A stretch of DNA of 64,000 nucleotides from Synechocystis sp. PCC 7338. GTDB lineage: Bacteria; Cyanobacteriota; Cyanobacteriia; Cyanobacteriales; Microcystaceae. Shown here piece by piece: positions 54,315 to 63,835 of the stretch (positions are counted from its first letter, which is position 1; each line of letters opens with the position of its first letter). The translations under genes were made by a program, and so were the position numbers. The stretch is taken from NCBI RefSeq assembly GCF_018282115.1, contig NZ_CP054306.1, forward strand, positions 1,163,488 through 1,227,487, read 5' to 3'. Under the pieces are notes generated by a model. The model was not told the origin of the DNA. It searched no databases and saw only the letters and a program-made list of their open reading frames with translations.

Positions 54315-55646
54315 CTATAGGGCCCCGGCGGCGGTCTGATCCAACACTGTCCCCAAATGGCCCATTAAGTTAATGGCTTGAATAACCGGGGGTTTATCCA
54401 AACCCTGGGGATAATCAATGACGCTCACCCCGCCATTACCCTGCTTAACTTGCCAAAAATGGGCTGGGGACAGTCCCAACAAATAAGCCAAAATGACTTT
54501 GTTAATGGCATCATGGGCTACCACAATGCCCACGGTGGAGCCATCTCCCTGACTGTAGAATTTGACCCGATCCTGCCAACAGGCGATCGCCCGGTCCCAG
54601 ACCTGTTGCAAATTTTCCCCTTCTGGCATTTGCACTGTGGCGGGGGCATCCTTCCACTGTTGCAATAAGCCGGGATATTCCGCTTCAATTTCCGTTTCTA
54701 GTTTCCCTTCCCATAGCCCATGGCAAATTTCCGCCAATTCTGGTTGTAAATCGAGGGCGACAGCGGGATGATATTGCAGAATAATTTCCGCCGTTTCCTT
54801 GGGCCGGGCCATGGGACTGCTAATGCCCAGGTTAATGGTCACCTCCTTGAGAAACTCCGCTGCCTTTTGAGCTTGGTTTTTCCCGTTTTCGTTCAACGGA
54901 ATATCCCGAATGCCCTGGAAACGTCCTTCCCGATTCCATTGGGTTTCCCCATGGCGAATGAGCAGCAACCGCAGGCGATTATTCTCCTTACGGGGAGGGG
55001 GGAGGGGGACTCCCATGTGGGCCGTTTGGTTGAGGGATTCTAGTTGCACTGGATCGCCCCAGCCACCGCTAAAGTTCAACACGTTAATGTTGCAGTTAGA
55101 CTGTTGCAGGCGCTGGTAATGGGAAGCGGGCATGCCAATGGCACTCATTAATAGGCAACGGTTAATGCCGTTGTGGGCCACAATCAACAAGGTTTGCCCG
55201 GCCGCATTGGCCAACACATCCTGCCAAAACCTTTGGGCCTGGGCGTAGAGGGCCGCAACGGGGTAATACTCGGCCCCATCCACCGTCATGGCCAGTTGAT
55301 CGGGAGCTTCATGCCAAAGACAGTATTCCACCGGATATTGATTGGCCACATTCTCCTTAGTCATTTTTTCCCAGAGGGGCAGATTGACCTCCAATAAATT
55401 TTCGCTGGGGATCAATGCCGGGGGATGGGCAAAGCTGGCCTGGATGATCTGGCCGGTTTCCTTGGCCCGGCGTAGGGGACTGCAATAGATTTTGTCGATC
55501 GCCAGGGAGCTAAGGGTTTGACCGACTTTTTGGGCATCGGCCTTACCTTTGTCGGTGAGCACTGATAGATCACTGCGACCTTGAATCCGTCTTTCTGCGT
55601 TATAGGTGCTCTGCCCGTGGCGAACAATAATGACCCGAGTAGCCAA
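54315..55646 (-). CDS. Double-domain phosphoglycerate mutase-like phosphatase (443 aa)
   Basis: Two histidine-phosphatase domains are visible in one chain: RHGQSTYNAERRIQGRSD (near residue 9) and RHGETQWNREGRFQGIRD (near residue 230). The fused arrangement is unusual. In PCC 6803 the similar protein Slr1124 has, from memory, been described as a phosphoserine phosphatase. The start is TTG at 55646, backed by AGGAGG 10-15 bases upstream. It lies 66 bp downstream of gmk on the same strand. Confidence 0.88.
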   Translation of the reverse strand: MATRVIIVRHGQSTYNAERRIQGRSDLSVLTDKGKADAQKVGQTLSSLAIDKIYCSPLRRAKETGQIIQASFAHPPALIPSENLLEVNLPLWEKMTKENVANQYPVEYCLWHEAPDQLAMTVDGAEYYPVAALYAQAQRFWQDVLANAAGQTLLIVAHNGINRCLLMSAIGMPASHYQRLQQSNCNINVLNFSGGWGDPVQLESLNQTAHMGVPLPPPRKENNRLRLLLIRHGETQWNREGRFQGIRDIPLNENGKNQAQKAAEFLKEVTINLGISSPMARPKETAEIILQYHPAVALDLQPELAEICHGLWEGKLETEIEAEYPGLLQQWKDAPATVQMPEGENLQQVWDRAIACWQDRVKFYSQGDGSTVGIVVAHDAINKVILAYLLGLSPAHFWQVKQGNGGVSVIDYPQGLDKPPVIQAINLMGHLGTVLDQTAAGAL

Positions 55647-55712
55647 TCCCCCTGCCTCCTGAACGATAAAATCAGACCAATTTTACAGGGTTGGGGTGGC
55701 AGTGGCCGTATT

Positions 55713-56300
55713 TTAATCCTGGGGGCGGTTTCCTTCGCCAATTAGACCAATTAAGTGGTTTAATGCTCGCTCCAAATCATCATTGACCAGTTGGTGATCA
55801 AATTCCCCCGCCGCTTGTAGTTCCTGCTGGGCCTGGGTTAAACGTTTGGCGATCGCCGTTTCACTGTCGGAACCCCGGCCCCGTAACCGTTCTTCCAACA
55901 CCTCCACAGAGGGAGGCAAAATAAAAATTCGTCGGGCAGAGGGAAAAGTTTGTTTAATTTGCCGGGCCCCCAGTACTTCAATTTCCAACAACACAGTTTT
56001 GCCCTGGGCGATCTGGGCTTCCACCGGTTGCCTGGGGGTGCCGTAATAGTTGCCCGCATACTCAGCCCATTCCAGTAATTTTTCCTCCCCAATCCAAGTT
56101 TGAAACTCTTCCTTGCTTAAAAAATAGTAGGACCGCCCATCTTCCTCCCCGGCCCTTGGCGATCGGGTAGTGGCGGAAATGGACAAAAACCAATGGGGAT
56201 GCCGCTCCAGCAGTAGTTGCACCAACGTCCCCTTGCCTACCCCACTAGGGCCCGTTAGCACAATCAATTGTCCTTTTGCTTGGGTTTGGTCTGGGGCCAT
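55713..56300 (-). CDS. gmk: Guanylate kinase
   Basis: The 195-residue enzyme phosphorylates GMP to GDP. The P-loop LTGPSGVGKGTLVQLLLE and the GMP-binding SISATTRSPRAGEEDGRSYYF are clear. ATG at 56300 (MAPDQTQAKGQLIVL) is chosen over a TTG at 56312. It is upstream of the double-PGAM gene with a short gap and divergent from the membrane-fusion protein gene. Confidence 0.94.
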   Translation of the reverse strand: MAPDQTQAKGQLIVLTGPSGVGKGTLVQLLLERHPHWFLSISATTRSPRAGEEDGRSYYFLSKEEFQTWIGEEKLLEWAEYAGNYYGTPRQPVEAQIAQGKTVLLEIEVLGARQIKQTFPSARRIFILPPSVEVLEERLRGRGSDSETAIAKRLTQAQQELQAAGEFDHQLVNDDLERALNHLIGLIGEGNRPQD

Positions 56301-56551
56301 GGAGCTTAACAACTACTCAATAAAGAAGGTGAATAATTCTGAATAACCTTGGGGGAGGGATAGGGAAGCAAAAACTAAGGCGAGAGCAACAAAGGGGGGC
56401 AATGTTAAGCGCCCTTTTTAGTAGCAACAACCTTAAAATCCGCAAATACTCCCTAGGAACGAAGCGCCCCGGGGGAAATATCCGCTACCCTAGGGTTCTG
56501 TGTCCTTGTAAACTTTTCTTAAAGATTAGCCCATTTAGTCCCCCCTTACCC

Positions 56552-58114
56552 ATGACTGAGCCCCCCGTACTGCACGAAACTCATCCGGAATCGGAAAAGG
56601 AACAAAGTATTGGTAAACAAAATTTGTCCTTTCAGCCCATTCCCCAAGCTTCCAAACCAGGCAAACGGCTCTGGCTAGTGATGGGGGCCTTACTTTTGTT
56701 GGGGGGCGGTGGTTATTGGTGGTTTCAGTCCCGTTCCGGTGGCCCTCCCGGAGGGGCCATGATGGGTCAAATGCCGCCAGCCCCTGTGAAGTGGCAGGTG
56801 TTAGAACCCACTGAGGTTAGGGATTTCACCACGTTGATGGGAACGTTGGAAGCGCCCAAGGGCATGGAAATTGATTCAGAAATTGATGGACGGGTTCAGG
56901 AAATTTTAGTCAGGGAAGGGCAACGGGTACAACAGGGGCAGGTTTTATTTCGCATTGACAACGATGTTCTGCAAACCCAATTGTTGGAAGCCCAGGCTAA
57001 TTTGGCGGCGGAAAGGGCCCAATTGGCGGAGTTGGAAGCGGGCAGTCGTCAGGAAGACATTGGGGCGGCGGCGGCCCAGTTGCGTCAAGCTCAAACCCGT
57101 TTAGCCAATGCCAAGGGAGGCTCTAGCCCGGAAGAAATTGCCCAGGCCCAAGCCCAATTGAATTCCACCAAGGCGGCAGCGGAACTAGCCAGTGAGCGGG
57201 TGCGCCGATTTCGTAATCTGCGAGACCAAGGGGTTATTTCCCTCGATGCCTATGATCAACAACTGAAGGAAGAACGGCAGGCGATCGCCGATGTGGAAGC
57301 AGCCCAACGGCGGTTGCAACAGCTCAAACAAGCCCGCAGCTCCGATGTGGAAAGGTTAACGGCGGAAGTAGATGCCCAACAGCAAAATTTAAACCGTTTA
57401 CGGGCGGGGGAACGGCCCGAAAGCATTGCCCAAGCTCGGGCCCGGGTGGGACAGGCCCTGGCCAGTGTGAAAACCTTGCAAGCCCGCCTAGGTAAGTCGG
57501 AAATTACCGCTCCCTTTGCTGGGGTAGTGGGGTATATTCCGGTGAAATTGGGGGATTACGTCCAGGCCGATGATGATTTGACTAATTTGACTGAAAATCA
57601 GCAGTTAGATTTAAATCTAGCCGTGCCCCTCGCCCAAGCCCCCCGGTTACGCCCTGGCCTGATCGTGGAAATCCTCGATGGCCAAGAAACGGCGATCGCC
57701 AGGGGGCAAATTAGTTTTGTCTCCCCCGATGTGGACAATGATGGTCAGAGTGTATTAGCCAGGGCCACCTTCAGCAACCAAGACCAAAAACTGCTCAACG
57801 GTCAGTTAGTACAAGCCCGCATCATCTGGGAGCAAGACACGGGGCTAGTGGTGCCCACCGTGGCCATCACCCGCATTGGCGGGGAAAGCTTTGTCTACGT
57901 AGTGCAAGAACAGGAAAATGAACAAACCGGGGAGCCGGGCTTAGTAGCCCAACAAAAAGCCGTTGACCTGGGCAGTATCCAGGGCAGTAATTACCAAGTT
58001 TTGTCGGGGTTGGCACCGGGCGATAAGGTTATCACTGCGGGGCTATTGAGAGTGCAGGACGGAGCTCCTATCCAGCCAGCACCAGCAGAAGACTCATCCA
58101 ATCCCACTCCCTAG
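56552..58114 (+). CDS. HlyD/RND-type membrane-fusion (adaptor) protein
   Basis: The 520-residue protein has an N-terminal membrane anchor (about 45-62: LWLVMGALLLLGGGGYWWFQ), a split lipoyl domain (VREGQRVQQGQVLFRIDNDV and GKSEITAPFAGVVGYIPVKLGDYV), a long coiled coil (about 145-300) and a C-terminal beta-barrel. It links an inner-membrane transporter to an outer-membrane channel, but neither is adjacent. ATG at 56552 is chosen; the frame to 56402 is longer but implausible. Confidence 0.9.
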   Translation: MTEPPVLHETHPESEKEQSIGKQNLSFQPIPQASKPGKRLWLVMGALLLLGGGGYWWFQSRSGGPPGGAMMGQMPPAPVKWQVLEPTEVRDFTTLMGTLEAPKGMEIDSEIDGRVQEILVREGQRVQQGQVLFRIDNDVLQTQLLEAQANLAAERAQLAELEAGSRQEDIGAAAAQLRQAQTRLANAKGGSSPEEIAQAQAQLNSTKAAAELASERVRRFRNLRDQGVISLDAYDQQLKEERQAIADVEAAQRRLQQLKQARSSDVERLTAEVDAQQQNLNRLRAGERPESIAQARARVGQALASVKTLQARLGKSEITAPFAGVVGYIPVKLGDYVQADDDLTNLTENQQLDLNLAVPLAQAPRLRPGLIVEILDGQETAIARGQISFVSPDVDNDGQSVLARATFSNQDQKLLNGQLVQARIIWEQDTGLVVPTVAITRIGGESFVYVVQEQENEQTGEPGLVAQQKAVDLGSIQGSNYQVLSGLAPGDKVITAGLLRVQDGAPIQPAPAEDSSNPTP

Positions 58115-58146
58115 ACACATCGTTCAAACATATTTTTTTGCTTAGT

Positions 58147-58710
58147 ATGATTGCCCCAGATTCATCCCCCCGTCCTTTGGAAATTGCTCCAGTGCTCCAG
58201 CAAAAACTCTTTTACCGAGGACGTAAATTTAACTTTGACGTTAGTCGGAGGCAATTGCCCAACGGCGTGGTGGGAGACTGGGAACTAATCCAACACCCGG
58301 GAGGCGCCCTAGTGGTGCCTATTACAAACGAAGGTCAATTGGTGCTAGTGCGGCAATATCGTTTCGCTTTGGCGGGGCGGCTGTTGGAATTTCCGGCGGG
58401 CACCGTGGAAGTGGGGGAAAATCCAGCGGCAACTATTAGGCGGGAATTGGAGGAAGAAGCTGGTTACCGGGGCCACACCTGGCAGACCATTGGTCAATTT
58501 CCCCTCGCTCCGGGCTACTCCGACGAAATTATTTACGCTTATCTGGCCACAGACCTAGAAAAGTTACCCAATCCCCCGGCCCAGGACGAAGACGAAGATA
58601 TTGAACTGGTATTAATGACATTTGACCAGTTTGAAACGGCGATCGCCAAAGGGGAAATGGTTGACGCCAAATCCATTGCCAGTTACTTCTGGATGCGTCA
58701 TTTGCTTTGA
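58147..58710 (+). CDS. Nudix hydrolase, ADP-ribose pyrophosphatase-like
   Basis: The 187-residue protein has the Nudix box AGTVEVGENPAATIRRELEEEAG and an ADP-sugar-type pattern GRLLEFPAG before it, with LAPGYSDEIIYAYLA after. It probably cleaves ADP-ribose or related dinucleotides. The start is ATG at 58147; a TTG at 58138 is in frame. It converges on the next gene with a 5-bp gap. Confidence 0.88.
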   Translation: MIAPDSSPRPLEIAPVLQQKLFYRGRKFNFDVSRRQLPNGVVGDWELIQHPGGALVVPITNEGQLVLVRQYRFALAGRLLEFPAGTVEVGENPAATIRRELEEEAGYRGHTWQTIGQFPLAPGYSDEIIYAYLATDLEKLPNPPAQDEDEDIELVLMTFDQFETAIAKGEMVDAKSIASYFWMRHLL

Positions 58711-58715
58711 AAACA

Positions 58716-59468
58716 CTAAAATAAACGACGTTTAGCCGGGGGCGATTTTGGCGGAGCTGTGGCTGATTTTTTAACCGGCTTGGATGTACTGGTCTTGGGT
58801 TTAGGCGTTGACTTGCCGGCGGGTTTGCCTGGGCTAGACCGTCGTTGCATCGGCCCCAGGTCAGTGGCTTTTTCCAAAACTAGTTCATTGCCCTGCAGAG
58901 TGGCTTCCATATCCCAAAAACGCCGCAGGGGACGGCGACAAATTTCCCCTTCCGTATCCTTCAAAATTCCACTAATTTTTACTTTAAAAAACAAGGGTCG
59001 TTTACTAGGGGACTTGGGGGATTGGCGAATTTTCATCACAATGTTTTCCCTCGCCTGGGATACAAATACCACTTCCCCGCGGATGGAAAAATAGGGGTGA
59101 TCTACTTTTGGACTAGGTAAACTGTTCGAGGCAGGGTCAGAGGCCGAGGTCAGACCAGGGCCAAGATTTTCCGGTTCCCATAATCCCGCCAATTGAAAAT
59201 GGAGGTGATCATCCTTATCCCGCAGTCGGGGATAAACCACCCAAAAATGGGGATCTTCCAAGTTGACATGGCGTTTGAATAAACTGAAAGTTTTTCCTAA
59301 TAACACTGACTCCACAATGTCACCGGTTTCCGTCACCAATATTCCCCGTTGACTGGATTCCTCGCTGGCATAGTAGCGCCCATATACCACACCGATCGCC
59401 CGGAATTGCTTGGGGTGACTAGGGGGAGAAATGGGATGCTGACGGGGCTGTAGCGCAGAATCGGCCAT
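58716..59468 (-). CDS. Conserved cyanobacterial protein with basic tail (250 aa)
   Basis: The N-terminal 190 residues form a beta-rich domain (AIGVVYGRYYASEESSQRG, LFKRHVNLEDPHFWVVYPRL, LFFKVKISGILKDTEGE). The C-terminal 45 residues are a Lys/Pro/Ser-rich basic tail ending PPAKRRLF, which could bind nucleic acid. Similar proteins occur in other cyanobacteria (slr1122 in PCC 6803, as I recall). Function unknown. The start is ATG at 59468. Confidence 0.72.
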   Translation of the reverse strand: MADSALQPRQHPISPPSHPKQFRAIGVVYGRYYASEESSQRGILVTETGDIVESVLLGKTFSLFKRHVNLEDPHFWVVYPRLRDKDDHLHFQLAGLWEPENLGPGLTSASDPASNSLPSPKVDHPYFSIRGEVVFVSQARENIVMKIRQSPKSPSKRPLFFKVKISGILKDTEGEICRRPLRRFWDMEATLQGNELVLEKATDLGPMQRRSSPGKPAGKSTPKPKTSTSKPVKKSATAPPKSPPAKRRLF

Positions 59469-59634
59469 GGATGATCAAAGTCAGTTTTAAAAGTAATACA
59501 GTCTAGGCTGGGGGGCTAATGTGACGCCCGCTGGACACTAGGCACATTCTACCTTGAACTATCTAACCGGATTGTTTTTGGGCAATCTCAGATAAAATGA
59601 GCCTGGAATCCCTGACCCTTTTATTCTCCTTGCC

Positions 59635-61941
59635 ATGACCGCCCCCTTTACCCCTGCCGAAATCGCCGCCGAAGGTATAAAACCCGATGAGTACCTGGAT
59701 ATTGTGCAACGGCTCGGCCGTCATCCTAACAAAGCTGAGCTTGGCATGTTCGGTGTTATGTGGTCAGAACATTGTTGTTATAAAAATTCCCGCCCCTTAT
59801 TGAGTAGTTTTCCCACCGAAGGAGAACAAATTTTAGTAGGCCCTGGGGAAAATGCCGGAGTAGTGGATCTGGGAGATGGCCTGCAACTAGCTTTTAAAAT
59901 CGAATCCCATAACCATCCCTCTGCAGTGGAACCATTCCAGGGGGCAGCCACCGGGGTGGGGGGGATTCTACGGGACATTTTCACCATGGGAGCCCGGCCG
60001 ATCGCCATTTTAAACTCCCTTCGTTTTGGCAATTTGGACGATGCTAGGAATCGGCGCATTTTCACCGGGGTAGTGGACGGCATTAGCCATTACGGCAATT
60101 GTGTTGGCGTACCCACCGTGGGCGGAGAAATTTATTTTGATCCAGCCTATTCCGGCAATCCTTTAGTCAACGCCATGGCGTTGGGCTTGATGGAAACGGA
60201 AGAAATTGTCAAAGCTGGGGCTTCCGGGGTAGGCAATCCAGTTTTATATGTCGGTTCCACCACGGGGCGGGATGGCATGGGGGGAGCCAGTTTTGCCAGT
60301 GCTGAGTTGACGGATCAGTCCATGGACGATCGTCCAGCGGTGCAGGTGGGGGATCCATTTTTAGAAAAATCCTTGATTGAAGCCTGTTTGGAAGCCTTTA
60401 AAAGTGGGGCAGTGGTGGCGGCCCAGGACATGGGGGCAGCCGGTATCACCTGTTCTACGGCGGAAATGGCGGCCAAGGGAGGCGTAGGCATTGAGCTGGA
60501 TTTAGACAAAATTCCGGTGCGGGAAACGGGCATGGTGCCCTACGAATATCTCCTATCTGAATCCCAGGAACGGATGTTATTTGTGGCGCAACCGGGGCGG
60601 GAACAGGAATTAATCGACATTTTTCACCGTTGGGGTTTGCAGGCAGTGGTGGCAGGGCAAGTAATTGCTGACCCCATTGTGCGGATCTTTTTCCAAGGGG
60701 AAATTGCGGCGGAAATTCCGGCCACAGCCCTGGCGGACAATACTCCTATCTACCATCATCAGTTGTTAGACCAAGCCCCGGACTATGCCCAACGAGCTTG
60801 GCAGTGGCAGGAAAATACTTTACCCAAGGCGGCGATCGCCGGGATTGGCATTGCAGGGCAAAAGCAAAGCTGGAATGAAGTGTTGTTAACCCTGTTGGAT
60901 AGTCCCACCATTGCTTCCAAGTATTGGGTGTACCGTCAGTACGACCATCAAGTGCAAAACAACACGGTGATAGTGCCCGGTGGGGCCGATGCGGCAGTGG
61001 TGCGGGTTCGTCCCCTGGATGCCAAGCCCGAGGAATGTGTGATTGGGGTGGCGGCCACTACGGATTGTAATGCCCGTTACGTTTACCTCAACCCCCTCGA
61101 AGGAGCCAAGGCGGCAGTGGCAGAAGCGGCCCGTAATCTAAGTTGTGTGGGGGCAGAACCCCTGGCGGTAACGGACAATTTAAACTTTGGTAGTCCTGAA
61201 AATCCGGTGGGCTATTGGCAACTGGCCCTAGCCTGTGAGGGCATTGCAGAGGGCTGTCGGCAGTTGAACACGCCGGTAACCGGGGGCAATGTCAGCCTTT
61301 ATAACGAAACATTGGATTCCAACGGTAAACCCCAACCCATTTATCCGACGCCGGTCATTGGCATGGTGGGACGGGTAGAAAATATCAATCAAGTTGTTGG
61401 CCAAGGTTGGCGCAATTCGGGGGATGGCATTTACTTGCTAGGTAGTAATGACGGCAATACCCTGGGGGGATCAGAATATTTGGCTGTTGTTCATCACACC
61501 GTTGCTGGTCAGCCACCCCACGTCGATTTTGATCTGGAAAAAGCAGTGCAACAGGCCTGTCGTCATGGCATTGCCCAGGGATGGGTAAACGCAGCCCACG
61601 ATTGTGCGGAAGGAGGTTTATCGGTAGCCCTAGCAGAAATGGCGATCGCCAGTCAGTTGGGAGCAAAAATTAAGCTACCCGACGGGGATCATAGACTAGA
61701 TACCTTGTTGTTTGGAGAATCCGCCAGTCGCATTGTGGTAGCGGTGGCACCGGCAAATCAGTCCGTCTGGGAAGCCTATCTAACTAGTCAGTCTTTCCTC
61801 TGGCAAAAATTGGGGGTAGTGAGTAGTGAACAGGGCAACTTGACCCTTTTAAATGGCCAAAATAACGCTCTGATTGATCTACCAGTTACCGCCCTCACCG
61901 AACCCTGGCAAACGGCGATCTCTAATCGATTAAGGCTTTAG
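59635..61941 (+). CDS. purL: Phosphoribosylformylglycinamidine synthase II (PurL)
   Basis: The 768-residue ATP-dependent amidotransferase subunit makes FGAM in purine synthesis, working with PurQ and PurS (not in the window). Typical motifs are [56 protein letters not shown], and [10 protein letters not shown] in the second half. The -10-like TAAAAT at 59593-59598 precedes it. It is divergent from the basic-tail protein gene with a 166-bp gap. The start is ATG at 59635. Confidence 0.97.
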   Translation: MTAPFTPAEIAAEGIKPDEYLDIVQRLGRHPNKAELGMFGVMWSEHCCYKNSRPLLSSFPTEGEQILVGPGENAGVVDLGDGLQLAFKIESHNHPSAVEPFQGAATGVGGILRDIFTMGARPIAILNSLRFGNLDDARNRRIFTGVVDGISHYGNCVGVPTVGGEIYFDPAYSGNPLVNAMALGLMETEEIVKAGASGVGNPVLYVGSTTGRDGMGGASFASAELTDQSMDDRPAVQVGDPFLEKSLIEACLEAFKSGAVVAAQDMGAAGITCSTAEMAAKGGVGIELDLDKIPVRETGMVPYEYLLSESQERMLFVAQPGREQELIDIFHRWGLQAVVAGQVIADPIVRIFFQGEIAAEIPATALADNTPIYHHQLLDQAPDYAQRAWQWQENTLPKAAIAGIGIAGQKQSWNEVLLTLLDSPTIASKYWVYRQYDHQVQNNTVIVPGGADAAVVRVRPLDAKPEECVIGVAATTDCNARYVYLNPLEGAKAAVAEAARNLSCVGAEPLAVTDNLNFGSPENPVGYWQLALACEGIAEGCRQLNTPVTGGNVSLYNETLDSNGKPQPIYPTPVIGMVGRVENINQVVGQGWRNSGDGIYLLGSNDGNTLGGSEYLAVVHHTVAGQPPHVDFDLEKAVQQACRHGIAQGWVNAAHDCAEGGLSVALAEMAIASQLGAKIKLPDGDHRLDTLLFGESASRIVVAVAPANQSVWEAYLTSQSFLWQKLGVVSSEQGNLTLLNGQNNALIDLPVTALTEPWQTAISNRLRL

Positions 61942-62166
61942 AAGTCAATATTTTAGAAGGATTGGTGGTACAAAAGTTATTTGACTTAATTTATCCAGGC
62001 TCAAAGTATTTGAAAAACTCTCTTTATGTTTCTCAATGCTCTTTTGTTGAGAACCTAGTTTATTTTTTCTGTTCACCATGATAAATATATGAAATATTGT
62101 CAACTTTTCAAGAAAAAATCGAATTCGGTCATTTATGTCAATCACTATAAATAAACAATTGAGCTA

Positions 62167-63498
62167 ATGGCTATTATAAATCCTTCTCATGTCAGTGAAA
62201 TAGAGTTTGATCAGGATGATCTACATGTGTTTAACATTGAAGATGTGAAACAACGTGCTATTGCAATGAGGAGTCAGTTTTTTCCTCGATTAGAGCTATT
62301 GAGGAAAGAAAGCTTAGAGCTTGCAGCGAGCGTATATGGTATTGATCCTCTTGAAGGAATGGGAAGCATTTCTAGTCCTAACAATAGACAAGATGCTACA
62401 AAAAATAGAGGAGCAGAAAACGTTCGTGTTGGCATTTCGGGTAAAAGAAGAGATAAAAACGATTCACCATTGTCTATCAAAAATTCAAACGGCAAGCCAA
62501 TTTATATTCATCCTTCTATGCTTGGCTTTGACATATATCCAGGAGAAGAGACATGTATAACTATAAATTTTTCACCCTTTTCTTTTTCGGTAGAGAAGGC
62601 CTTCGCCGAGAAAATATACGTAGAAATGCAATCTAATTTTGATTTGCTGAATAAAATTCTAACGAGTATTGAGGTTTGCTATAGCTTGCCCAACTATGAC
62701 TATTCTAATGATTTTCATGATTTAATCAATACGAAAAAATTTAATTTATTAAACAAGAAAACCATTAAAAATACCCTTCTATTCGTAGATCCTTATTATT
62801 TCCTCGTCAATTTTAATGAAGGATTGGGGACACTCAAAATCGCCTTCGTTGGCTTGTATCCTCTATTACACTTATCCGTTTCAATTGCGGAAGGGAGAGA
62901 AACAAAATTTTCTACAATGCTTGAAAAGTTTTATGAATGGTATTCACAGGAAGAACAGAATGAGAACGAAAACTTAAGTGATTCTCTTAATGTAACTGAA
63001 TCTAAAGAAATCTCTGATGATTTAGATAAAAACCATTGGATTTTGGCTGATAGAGAAGAAATTGAAGCTGAGTTAAATTTTGATCCACAAAATATTAAAG
63101 ATGCTAGAAAACGAACAATGAAAGAGATTGTTCAACGTCAGGGTCAACCTAAATTTCGCTCCGAATTATTAGAGGCTTATGATAGAAGATGTGCTATTAC
63201 AGGTTGTGATGCAGAGGCTGCATTAGAAGCCGCACACATAATTCCCTATTTGGGTGCTCAGACAAACTATGTTGCAAATGGTTTAATACTACGTGCAGAT
63301 ATTCATACTCTCTTCGATCTTCATTTAATTTCGATTAATCCAACAACTAAACAGGTTTTTGTTTCACAAGATCTTTTAGACACTTGTTATAAGGAAATCG
63401 ATGGAATATTCATCAGACTTCCTGAAGATACTTCTGCTGTACCATCTTTTGAAGCTTTGGAACAACACTACAATAATTTCTTAAAGCTTTCTAGTTAA
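62167..63498 (+). CDS. HNH endonuclease-like protein (443 aa) of unknown N-terminal type
   Basis: The C-terminal HNH domain contains C342/C347 (RRCAITGC), H357 (AAHIIPY), N371 (VANGLILRADI) and H380 (DIHTLFD), typical of the HNH_2-type nucleases linked to restriction systems. The preceding residues (310-341) carry the usual KFRSELLEAYDRRC lead. The first 300 residues are unrecognised. It is clearly AT-richer than the flanking genes and has no HIP1 site, which suggests recent acquisition. No methyltransferase is adjacent. The start is ATG at 62167. Confidence 0.78.
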   Translation: MAIINPSHVSEIEFDQDDLHVFNIEDVKQRAIAMRSQFFPRLELLRKESLELAASVYGIDPLEGMGSISSPNNRQDATKNRGAENVRVGISGKRRDKNDSPLSIKNSNGKPIYIHPSMLGFDIYPGEETCITINFSPFSFSVEKAFAEKIYVEMQSNFDLLNKILTSIEVCYSLPNYDYSNDFHDLINTKKFNLLNKKTIKNTLLFVDPYYFLVNFNEGLGTLKIAFVGLYPLLHLSVSIAEGRETKFSTMLEKFYEWYSQEEQNENENLSDSLNVTESKEISDDLDKNHWILADREEIEAELNFDPQNIKDARKRTMKEIVQRQGQPKFRSELLEAYDRRCAITGCDAEAALEAAHIIPYLGAQTNYVANGLILRADIHTLFDLHLISINPTTKQVFVSQDLLDTCYKEIDGIFIRLPEDTSAVPSFEALEQHYNNFLKLSS

Positions 63499-63595
63499 AT
63501 TTATTGCATTCCAATTTCATTATCACCGATTTTTTTAAAAGCCTAGTCATTGATAGACGACGGAATTATTTTTTATAAAAATAGGATTCATATCT

Positions 63596-63835
63596 ATGAC
63601 TAACCTTGAAGTTACCCATATTTCCAACCATGGGATTTGGTTGCTGTCTGGGGATAATGAACTATTTCTGTCCTACGAGGATTTTCCTTGGTTTAAAGAC
63701 GCCTCGGTAAAGCACATTCTTAACGTCACTGAGCCCACTGCCAATCATTTTTATTGGCCTGATCTGGACGTAGATTTGACCTTGGACATCATCAAACATC
63801 CCAAACTTTTTCCCCTAGTTTGTACTGACTCTTAA
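63596..63835 (+). CDS. DUF2442 family protein (79 aa)
   Basis: The protein has the DUF2442 pattern: NHGIWLLSGDNELFLSYEDFPWF, then HFYWPDLDVDLTLDIIKHP. Relatives usually follow a DUF4160 gene in small toxin-antitoxin-like pairs. No DUF4160 gene is seen upstream or in the remaining 165 bp. The 97-bp gap before it contains a short TATAAA-like stretch that could be its promoter. The start is ATG at 63596. Confidence 0.8.
   Translation: MTNLEVTHISNHGIWLLSGDNELFLSYEDFPWFKDASVKHILNVTEPTANHFYWPDLDVDLTLDIIKHPKLFPLVCTDS

Noticed and set aside
61945-62145. 66-residue minus-strand frame between purL and the HNH gene
   Set aside because: It lies in AT-rich DNA, with no ribosome-binding site or known pattern. 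Long open frames by chance are less likely in AT-rich DNA, but evidence for a gene is still lacking.
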